DNA of 39,339 nucleotides from NCBI GenBank assembly GCA_900551525.1, contig URWD01000008.1, positions 1-39,339 of the forward strand. The letters are read 5' to 3'. Source of the DNA: an uncultured Mycoplasmatota bacterium. GTDB taxonomy: Bacteria > Bacillota_I > Bacilli_A > RF39 > UBA660. Under the pieces are notes generated by a model, which did no database searches, was not told the DNA's origin, and saw only the letters and a list, made by a program, of their open reading frames with translations. A program made the translations under genes and the position numbers. Positions 33,223 to 39,339 of this stretch are shown here, piece after piece (the stretch's first letter is position 1; each line of letters starts with the position of its first letter).

Positions 33223-35070
33223 TTATTTCAAATACTTTCTCATTATAAAATTTATATTCTTCTTATTAACTGGTTTTAATATGTAATCGTTAAATCCTTC
33301 TTCTAAGTATTTCTCAAAATTATCCTCATTACTCTTTGATATAAATATAATTGAGTTAAAATCATAACCACCAAGTTTTTCTATAGAGTTCAATGTGTCA
33401 AAATATTTTTCGTCATCATAAATAGTATCATCTATCATAATCATATCATAAGTTTTATTCTCTGATATTTTTATTTTCAAATTTTTAAAACTATCAACGA
33501 CATCAACATCTGATTTGTATGGTCTTAATAAAAGTAATATTTCTTTTAAACGGGTGTTATTTTTATTAACAATTAAGATCTTTTTACTTGAAGCATCAAA
33601 ATATTTTACTTTTAATCCTTTATTTACCTCTTGTTGTTCCAATACTACATAAGGATCAATAATTCTTTGTCTAACAGATAAAATCAAATCTTTTGTTCCA
33701 AATTCATCTCTATTAACATTTAATTTTGCACCAAATAATGAAGCTAGTTTTAATATTTTATTATACTTTATATTCTCTCTTGTATCACTAAATTCTAATT
33801 CATTTGCATTTTTTACTTCTAAATCATAAGGCTTCTTCGTGCTAATATAGCAATCTAGATTTGGGTCTTGGGTGATAAAATGGAATTTTATTTTACTAAA
33901 TCTTCCAACGGTAATTGAATCCATTTTTATTATTAAATCATCTTTTTTTATTATATCTAACACATAATCATAAACTGATAAAACAAGTTGTTCTACTTTT
34001 GTTTTATCACCATACAATACACTAGGAATTTTATTTTCAAAATTTGTTAAAACATTAATTTTTTTATTCTTTTTATCATAAAAAATCATTTTTCTCAAAT
34101 CTTCTAATAATTCATTAGATTCATACTCTTTTTCTTTTAGAATAAAACTTCCACTTTCAATTTTACCGATTTCTATAAGTCCTGTAGCCTTGTCAACAAA
34201 ATCAATATTATATTTTTTTATATACTTTAATTCTTTACTCAATTCGTTTATATCTTGATAATTAACTTTTTTATATCCAAATGTTTGCAGCTTATTAAAT
34301 GAATTTTGTAATTCATCGGATAATTCATTTAAAGCATTTAATGTTCTGTCTCTTGATTCCTCTGCAATCTTTTTAGAAAATGCCAACTCCTTGGCTATTT
34401 TTATATCTGGATTTTCTATTGTATAATACATCAGTGTTGTAACTAAAGCAAAACAAGTATTTGCAAGTAATAAATTAGGATAAATCTTTTGAACTATAGC
34501 TACTATTGCTAACAATATTACAAAAAATATTATTGGCATATAACCTTTATTTTTTAAATTTTTAATATTTTTTATAATATAGATAAACATTATTATCATA
34601 TAAAGTGCTGATAATCCAAATACTGTATCAACACTAGGACCATATGAATATTTCATACCATTTTGATTAAAAAAAGAAATTGGTAATAATATTACAGCTC
34701 CTATAACAAATGTTGTTATAATCCAAAATATTACATATGTTTTTTTATACTTTTTTTTATAATTAATTAATAATTTATTTTCGTTATTTCTTGTAACAAT
34801 AAATACATATTCCATAAAGTAACTTAACCAGAACACACATAATATTAAGTAAACTTTTAATGATATTACGAACAACGGAATTTCCATATTTATTGGAATT
34901 AATGTTATGTATATCTCTGAAAATAAAGATGTCAACGAAACTATTACTAATCTTGAAAATATTTTATTTTCACTAGTATTAACTTTTTCTTTTGTAAAAT
35001 AAACAATAGCAACCATAATCATATAAAACATTGATGCTATTGATAAAAATATTGTACCACTACTTCCCAT
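33223..35070 (-). CDS. degenerate hybrid histidine kinase (pseudokinase paralogue)
   Basis: This 615-aa membrane protein aligns along its full length with the neighbouring kinase at 35149-36987: about seven transmembrane segments (1-215), then kinase and receiver regions. Catalytic residues are lost. The H-box His is Asp252 (SDEL versus SHEI), the N-box Asn is Tyr369, and the DTGRG and GLGLA ATP-lid motifs are absent. In the receiver the acidic pair is Asn502-Lys503, but the phosphoacceptor-type Asp547, Ser578 and Lys599 (LKP) remain. The frame is intact, with its own promoter and AGGTGAG site, so it is probably a functional signalling pseudokinase, perhaps a partner or phosphate acceptor of its neighbour. 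Confidence 0.85.
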   Translation of the reverse strand: MGSSGTIFLSIASMFYMIMVAIVYFTKEKVNTSENKIFSRLVIVSLTSLFSEIYITLIPINMEIPLFVISLKVYLILCVFWLSYFMEYVFIVTRNNENKLLINYKKKYKKTYVIFWIITTFVIGAVILLPISFFNQNGMKYSYGPSVDTVFGLSALYMIIMFIYIIKNIKNLKNKGYMPIIFFVILLAIVAIVQKIYPNLLLANTCFALVTTLMYYTIENPDIKIAKELAFSKKIAEESRDRTLNALNELSDELQNSFNKLQTFGYKKVNYQDINELSKELKYIKKYNIDFVDKATGLIEIGKIESGSFILKEKEYESNELLEDLRKMIFYDKKNKKINVLTNFENKIPSVLYGDKTKVEQLVLSVYDYVLDIIKKDDLIIKMDSITVGRFSKIKFHFITQDPNLDCYISTKKPYDLEVKNANELEFSDTRENIKYNKILKLASLFGAKLNVNRDEFGTKDLILSVRQRIIDPYVVLEQQEVNKGLKVKYFDASSKKILIVNKNNTRLKEILLLLRPYKSDVDVVDSFKNLKIKISENKTYDMIMIDDTIYDDEKYFDTLNSIEKLGGYDFNSIIFISKSNEDNFEKYLEEGFNDYILKPVNKKNINFIMRKYLK

Positions 35071-35093
35071 CTCTTACTCACCTACCTTAATTA

Positions 35094-35102
35094 ATTATAA
35101 CA
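35094..35102 (-). promoter_or_regulatory. extended -10 promoter for the pseudokinase gene
   Basis: TGTTATAAT on the minus strand lies 24 bases before the ATG at 35070, between that start and the preceding terminator. No clear -35 is seen. Confidence 0.55.
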
Positions 35103-35110
35103 TAAATATT

Positions 35111-35141
35111 CAAAAAAAAACCAACAAAATTGTTGTTTTTT
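35111..35141 (-). terminator. intrinsic terminator after the active histidine kinase gene
   Basis: On the minus strand CAACA-loop-TGTTG (35135-35122) is followed by nine T residues. Sequence and flanks resemble the terminator at 37041-37066, suggesting both were copied when the kinase gene duplicated. Confidence 0.7.
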
Positions 35142-35148
35142 GATTTTT

Positions 35149-36987
35149 TTATTTTTTTAAATATTTAATTACCGTATCATATAAATCTTCTCGTTTAACT
35201 GGTTTTGAAATAAATTCATCAAATCCCGAATTCAAATATTGTTCTTTTGCTGTTGTTGTAGCATTAGCTGTTATAACAATAATAGGATTTATAAAATTCA
35301 TTTCGTATTTTAATTTTCTCATTGTATCTGTTCCACTCAAACTAGGCATCATATCATCCATTAATATTAAATCATACTTGTTTCCTGAATTTATTTTTTC
35401 GATTGCAAGTTCTCCAGATAGGCAAGTCTCACAATCAAATCCATAATGTTTCAAATAATTTTTTTCAATATTCAAATTCATATTATTATCATCAACTATT
35501 AATATTTTATAATTATTATTTGAAACAGCAACTTGTTCTGACATATTTTCTTGTTGATATGTATTAATAATACTATCATCAATTATCTTTTGCAAGAATA
35601 CAACTGTAAAAGTAGAACCTTTGCCCACTACAGAATTAACTGTTATTGTACCTCCAATTATTTCAACTAAACTTTTCGTAATAGCTAAACCCAAACCAAC
35701 ACCATCAATATTGGAATTAGTAACTTCGCTATCTCTAGTAAATTTTTCAAACAATTTATCCATTACTTCTTTACGAATACCTCTTCCAGTATCACTAATC
35801 GAAATTATTAATTTACAATTATCTTTATTGTTAATACATTTTACCGAAAAAATAATTTTTCCTTCATCTGTATATTTTATGGCATTGGTTAATAGATTAG
35901 TTATAATTTCTTTTATTTTCAGTTTATCACCATATAGCTTTTCTGGTAAATCTTCGGCATAATTTTTTATAAAATCTATTGGTTTGTTTCCAATTCTACA
36001 TTTTACCAAATTATATAGCTCATCAAACATTTCTATCGGTGAATATTCTTTCTCTATCAAATCTATTTTACCAGACTCGATTTGCGATATATTTAGTATT
36101 CCTGTTCCTATTTCCAGTAAACTATTTGATGCTGTGTTTAAATCTTTCAAAGCATCTCTGCCATCATCAGACAAATCTTTTTCATCATTTAATAATTCTA
36201 TTGAACCAATAATTGCATTCATTGGTGTTCTTATTTCGTGACTCATACTACTTAAAAAATCTGACTTGGCATTATTTGCTTTTTCTGCACTTTGTTTTGC
36301 AAATTCAAGTTGAGCTATTAATTTTAAATCAGGATTTTCTATAGTATTGTACATTAAATATATAATCAATCCAAACACTGTGTTTGTCAATAATACTTGT
36401 GGATTGAATTTTTGAATTATTGCACATATTATTAATAAAATAAATAAAACTACTATTGGTAAACAATTTTTTTGTTTTATTTTTTTGAAATGTGTTACTA
36501 GCAAAACAAGAATTGTTAGTAAATATATTCCTGTTACAGTGAAAACCATGTTAACGCTTGGTCCACTTGTATATTTTGCACTACCTATATCATTAAAATA
36601 AATAGGTAAAAATAAAATTCCTACACAACATAACACATTCATTACTAAAAATATATAATAAAGTTTTTTGTATCTTTCAAAATTATCTAAATCACTTCTT
36701 TTAGTATCAAATACTGTTATCACGAATGTATAATCTATAAATCTTGATAACCACAATACTATAAATACTAAAAAAATTTTTTGAACTATAGAACTTATTA
36801 CAGAAATATTTACTGTAAATACTATAGCAAGTTCAGAAATCATTGATAAAATTGACAAAATCAATAACTTAGTAAATATTTTATTTTCTAATTTATTGAT
36901 TTTCTTTTTTCTTTGAAATAAAATTGTTGTAATTATAGTGTAAATTAACGCAGATACTGTGAGATATATAGTACCACTAGCACTCAT
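35149..36987 (-). CDS. hybrid sensor histidine kinase with 7-TM sensor and receiver
   Basis: This is a 612-aa membrane protein. Residues 1-215 hold about seven transmembrane segments of HisKA_7TM type. A HisKA domain with His250 in SHEIRTP follows, then a HATPase domain (N-box Asn368, DTGRG at 399-403, GVGLGLAI at 429-436). A complete receiver follows (Asp499-Asp500, phosphorylated Asp544, Thr573, Lys595). All motifs are intact, unlike the neighbouring paralogue. The receiver has no output domain, so a separate phosphotransfer or DNA-binding partner would be needed; none is in the window. The signal sensed is unknown. TAGGAGG lies before ATG 36987. It is more likely chromosomal than part of the element. 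Confidence 0.93.
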   Translation of the reverse strand: MSASGTIYLTVSALIYTIITTILFQRKKKINKLENKIFTKLLILSILSMISELAIVFTVNISVISSIVQKIFLVFIVLWLSRFIDYTFVITVFDTKRSDLDNFERYKKLYYIFLVMNVLCCVGILFLPIYFNDIGSAKYTSGPSVNMVFTVTGIYLLTILVLLVTHFKKIKQKNCLPIVVLFILLIICAIIQKFNPQVLLTNTVFGLIIYLMYNTIENPDLKLIAQLEFAKQSAEKANNAKSDFLSSMSHEIRTPMNAIIGSIELLNDEKDLSDDGRDALKDLNTASNSLLEIGTGILNISQIESGKIDLIEKEYSPIEMFDELYNLVKCRIGNKPIDFIKNYAEDLPEKLYGDKLKIKEIITNLLTNAIKYTDEGKIIFSVKCINNKDNCKLIISISDTGRGIRKEVMDKLFEKFTRDSEVTNSNIDGVGLGLAITKSLVEIIGGTITVNSVVGKGSTFTVVFLQKIIDDSIINTYQQENMSEQVAVSNNNYKILIVDDNNMNLNIEKNYLKHYGFDCETCLSGELAIEKINSGNKYDLILMDDMMPSLSGTDTMRKLKYEMNFINPIIVITANATTTAKEQYLNSGFDEFISKPVKREDLYDTVIKYLKK

Positions 36988-37031
36988 ATAATCATCCTCC
37001 TAGAAAACACACGATCGTCTTTATTAGGTAC

Positions 37032-37040
37032 ATTATATCA
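37032..37040 (-). promoter_or_regulatory. extended -10 promoter for the active histidine kinase gene
   Basis: TGATATAAT on the minus strand directly follows the preceding terminator and lies 45 bases before the ATG. An 8-bp palindrome, ACGATCGT (37011-37018), lies in the leader and may be an operator. The arrangement matches that of the paralogous gene. Confidence 0.55.
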
Positions 37041-37066
37041 CAAAAAAACAACAATATCGTTGTTTT
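37041..37066 (-). terminator. intrinsic terminator after the ANL ligase gene
   Basis: On the minus strand AACAAC, a 6-base loop and GTTGTT (37064-37047) are followed by seven T residues. Similar sequence follows the kinase gene at 35111-35141. Confidence 0.7.
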
Positions 37067-37107
37067 TTGATTTTTTTTCATTTTTTTGTAAAGGAAATGT
37101 CATTAAA

Positions 37108-38925
37108 TCATTTTTTCTTTATCAATTTTTTTACTTTTTGATTTTTTACTATATCATTTCCTATATTTTCTAGTGTTCTAAAATCTTGCTTATCGTTTGG
37201 AGTATAAGGAATTTTATCTATTTGTTCAAAATAAGTTGGGACTTCATAATCTGGTAATTCTTCAACACATTTTTGTTTTATTTGATCTTTAACTTCATCA
37301 AATAATAATGTTTCATCTTTTAAAACTATAAATGCCATAGGTACTGACAAAGATTTTTCATCATCTACACCTACTACTACACAATCTTGTACAAATGGTA
37401 TAGAATTAATAACTTCTTCTATTGTATCAGGACTAATTTTGAAAGCTTCTTTTTTTATAAGTCTTCTATTTCTTCCCTTTGGAATGATATATCCATCTTT
37501 ATCAATATAGCATAAATCTCCTGATTTTACCCATTGCTTTGATAATTCATCTATCACTTTTATTTTATTTGTTTCGTCTGAATTGTTTAAATATTCAACA
37601 AAAAGATTATCTGATGATATATATAATTCTCCTATTTCTCCTTGTGGTAATATTTCTTCAGTATCTGGATTTACCACTTTAACTTCTATACCCCTCATAG
37701 GTACTCCAATACTGCCAGGTTTATTAGCATACATAGGACTAACTATTGTAGCACCCAAACACTCGTTATTACCATAACCATTAACTATAACCTTATTAAA
37801 AGTTTGTTGCATTTCTATTAATTCATCTGCACCAATTTTATCTCCACCAGACACAAAAACTTTTGCTCTTTCAATTCCCTCTAAAACTCGCTTCAATTCT
37901 TTCATTTTTTGTTTTAATTCTTTTCTTGCCGACAATGAGTCATCTTTTTCTAATTCAGCGATACTTTCATTTAAGTCTAGTAACTGTTTATACATATATC
38001 GGTAATGTAAAGGAGCTGCTAGCGATATATCAAATTTTCCTAAATCATTATATACTGTATTTTCATCTACAAAAGGACTCATTTCTGCTTTCATCGTGAA
38101 AGCCATGCTAGCGTATATAGAATTTCCCAATCCATATATAATAAATGGTGGAATTGAAATATGCATTGTATTTCCTTTATAAAAAGGTAAATCTGTATAT
38201 GCCATCTTTTGTACAGCAGAATTGAAATTATATTCAGTGTGAACAATTTGTTTTGGCTTTCCTGTACTACCACTAGATTGTACAATTAAAGATGGTCTAT
38301 CCTTTTCAAATGGAACTGGTGTAATTAAATTATTTGAATCAATACCTTTTATAAAATCATTGAATCTAACAAATCTGGAATCATCTGGTAATACCACTTT
38401 TTTTCCATCTCTCTTATCTTTTAATGTAGCCAACATCTTTACAACAGGAGACAAATAATCTTTCGGCGAACTTACAACAACTTTTTTAACATCTGTTTCA
38501 TCTATTATTGACTCTATTAATGGAAGCATATCTTCAAATACAATTATTGTTTTACAATTACTACTATTAATATATCTTATTACATCTTTTGCTTTAGATC
38601 TTAAATCTATCCAAGACATAGTTGCTCCAATTTTAGAAAGAGATAATAATGACTGCTGAACAATTGGCATACTTATAGTTAATATAGCCACATTATCTCC
38701 ATCTTTTATTCCAATGTTATGGAAAGCTTGAGCTAATTTGTCTGATGAAATTATTAAATCATTATAACTCATGTCATTTCCCATAAAACCCGTAGCTTTT
38801 AAGTCTAAATCATTTGAACTTTCTTTATTAACTAACGAATACATAGTTTGATTCAAATCAAATTCTTTAATAGGCTTTCTTCTATGATATTTATTATATT
38901 CAAAATTAAAATTATTATTTGCCAT
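37108..38925 (-). CDS. ANL-superfamily AMP-forming acyl-CoA ligase / adenylation enzyme
   Basis: This 605-aa enzyme would activate a carboxylate as acyl-AMP, usually then forming the CoA thioester. Motifs in order: the phosphate loop SSGSTGKPKQIVHT (about 225-240), the substrate/adenine region NGYGNNE (about 385-391), SGDL (about 470), the hinge GRNRRLIKKEAFKI (about 485-500) and the C-terminal catalytic-type Lys in NDKQDF (about 580). The substrate cannot be read from sequence. ATG 38925 is chosen because GGGGG lies 7 bases upstream; an ATG two codons earlier and a TTG at 38949 are less well placed. It lies between tyrS and the kinases and is probably chromosomal. Confidence 0.88.
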   Translation of the reverse strand: MANNNFNFEYNKYHRRKPIKEFDLNQTMYSLVNKESSNDLDLKATGFMGNDMSYNDLIISSDKLAQAFHNIGIKDGDNVAILTISMPIVQQSLLSLSKIGATMSWIDLRSKAKDVIRYINSSNCKTIIVFEDMLPLIESIIDETDVKKVVVSSPKDYLSPVVKMLATLKDKRDGKKVVLPDDSRFVRFNDFIKGIDSNNLITPVPFEKDRPSLIVQSSGSTGKPKQIVHTEYNFNSAVQKMAYTDLPFYKGNTMHISIPPFIIYGLGNSIYASMAFTMKAEMSPFVDENTVYNDLGKFDISLAAPLHYRYMYKQLLDLNESIAELEKDDSLSARKELKQKMKELKRVLEGIERAKVFVSGGDKIGADELIEMQQTFNKVIVNGYGNNECLGATIVSPMYANKPGSIGVPMRGIEVKVVNPDTEEILPQGEIGELYISSDNLFVEYLNNSDETNKIKVIDELSKQWVKSGDLCYIDKDGYIIPKGRNRRLIKKEAFKISPDTIEEVINSIPFVQDCVVVGVDDEKSLSVPMAFIVLKDETLLFDEVKDQIKQKCVEELPDYEVPTYFEQIDKIPYTPNDKQDFRTLENIGNDIVKNQKVKKLIKKK

Positions 38926-38964
38926 TAACATTCCCCCAAACTTATACAATTTTATTTTAAATCA

Positions 38965-38993
38965 TTTGAAAAAGAGTTATTAGCTTTTTCAAA
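38965..38993. repeat. 10-bp perfect inverted repeat between tyrS and the ligase gene
   Basis: TTTGAAAAAG and CTTTTTCAAA flank a 9-base loop just after the tyrS stop. The T-run usual for a terminator is missing on the minus strand after the hairpin. It could be a weak terminator, an attenuator or an operator. Confidence 0.45.
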
Positions 38994-39014
38994 ATAATAG
39001 CCAAATAACCTTTT

Positions 39015-39339
39015 CTATTCAAAAATTAACTTAATGAATTTTTTCTTGCCTTTTTGTATTAATAGAGCATCATTATCTAGCAAATTCATATCAATTAACA
39101 TATCAGTAGAAGTAACTTTATTATTATTAATACTTACACCATTTTGATCAATTAATCTTCGAGCCTCAGATTTTGACTCAAATATACCTGATAACATTAA
39201 TACTTCTACGACATTAATAGCTTCTTTTAAAATTTCTTTGGATACTTTTTTTGTTTCAGTATTATCAGAGTTACCTTTATTACTGAAAATATCTTCACTT
39301 GCTTTTTTTACTTTTAATGCTTCTTCTTCCCCATGTACA
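39015..39339 (-). CDS. tyrS: tyrosyl-tRNA synthetase, C-terminal part (runs off right edge)
   Basis: The last 107 codons of the synthetase are present. The frame enters from the right edge as VHGEEEALKVKKASEDIF and continues into the S4-like RNA-binding domain (SGIFESKSEARRLIDQNGVS, then INNNKV), ending KKFIKLIFE. Both pieces are characteristic of bacterial TyrRS C-termini. The catalytic domain lies outside the window. It is a core host gene, so this end of the window is chromosomal. Confidence 0.9.
   Translation of the reverse strand, partial: VHGEEEALKVKKASEDIFSNKGNSDNTETKKVSKEILKEAINVVEVLMLSGIFESKSEARRLIDQNGVSINNNKVTSTDMLIDMNLLDNDALLIQKGKKKFIKLIFE

Noticed and set aside
33223..35070. Treating the degenerate kinase as a pseudogene
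   Set aside because: It has an intact full-length frame, its own promoter and ribosome site, and conserved membrane and receiver regions.
785..38285. Short open frames on the plus strand and in other frames inside the large genes
   Set aside because: They lie opposite or inside well-supported genes, lack ribosome sites and have hydrophobic or low-complexity translations typical of AT-rich antisense.
1..39339. Mycoplasma-type code with TGA as tryptophan, suggested by the very low GC
   Set aside because: Trp is encoded by TGG throughout, and TGA serves as the stop of ardC and of the 43-aa gene.
1..39339. CRISPR arrays, tRNA or rRNA genes
   Set aside because: No regularly spaced repeats and no cloverleaf or rRNA-like GC-rich segments were seen.

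Overview
The window is about 39.3 kb of very AT-rich DNA using the standard genetic code (TGG for Trp, TGA as stop). Essentially every gene lies on the minus strand with strong AGGAGG-type ribosome binding sites. This fits a low-GC Bacillota/Bacilli-type bacterium, plausibly a gut one; the species cannot be named. Roughly 0.2-33.2 kb is an integrative and conjugative element (ICE) with a Gram-positive (FATA-like, pCF10/Tn1549-like) type IV secretion system. Roughly 33.2-39.3 kb looks like host chromosome: two tandem hybrid histidine kinases, an ANL-family ligase and the 3' end of tyrS. The exact right boundary of the element was not found.

Reading in transcription order (right to left): a promoter with an attenuator-like hairpin (33.18-33.09 kb) leads into a large amidase/SpaA-repeat surface protein. 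A 43-codon membrane microprotein, a tail-bearing protein and a DnaG-like primase follow. Then come the transfer genes: PcfB-like protein, VirD4, VirB2/Maff2-like, VirB6-like, PrgI, VirB4 and a CHAP wall hydrolase. Next is a pair of membrane-anchored DUF5011-like proteins bracketing a PcfJ-like protein. A block of mostly unknown soluble proteins (13.7-6.3 kb) includes ArdC, a HAD-phosphatase fusion, an XRE regulator and two proteins with degenerate serine-recombinase sequence. A structured 75-bp region (6.20-6.27 kb) is the best oriT candidate. Beyond it lie the relaxosome genes, a class B sortase, a SHOCT-like small protein and the large serine recombinase at the left end.

The most interesting signal is a short acidic C-terminal tail. 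It recurs on at least 11 otherwise unrelated soluble proteins, with forms such as EIELDY, EMELEYE, EMEMEY, EIEIEI and DITDDMY, and is absent from the membrane and core T4SS proteins. Two pairs of tails are also identical at DNA level. I propose that these tails are a shared address tag, most simply a signal for export through the element's own VirD4/VirB4 channel, so that antirestriction, nucleotidase and other proteins would enter the recipient with the DNA. In several genes the same codons also provide the ribosome binding site and start of the next gene, so a translational-coupling explanation must be excluded. The genes beside the putative oriT all point toward it, as expected for a leading region.

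Other notable features: apparent non-canonical AUA starts for the primase and a relaxosome gene; a full-length histidine-kinase paralogue that has lost its phosphoacceptor His and ATP-binding motifs; a missed 43-aa gene; and an adhesin with no canonical LPXTG motif whose presumed sortase lies at the opposite end of the element.
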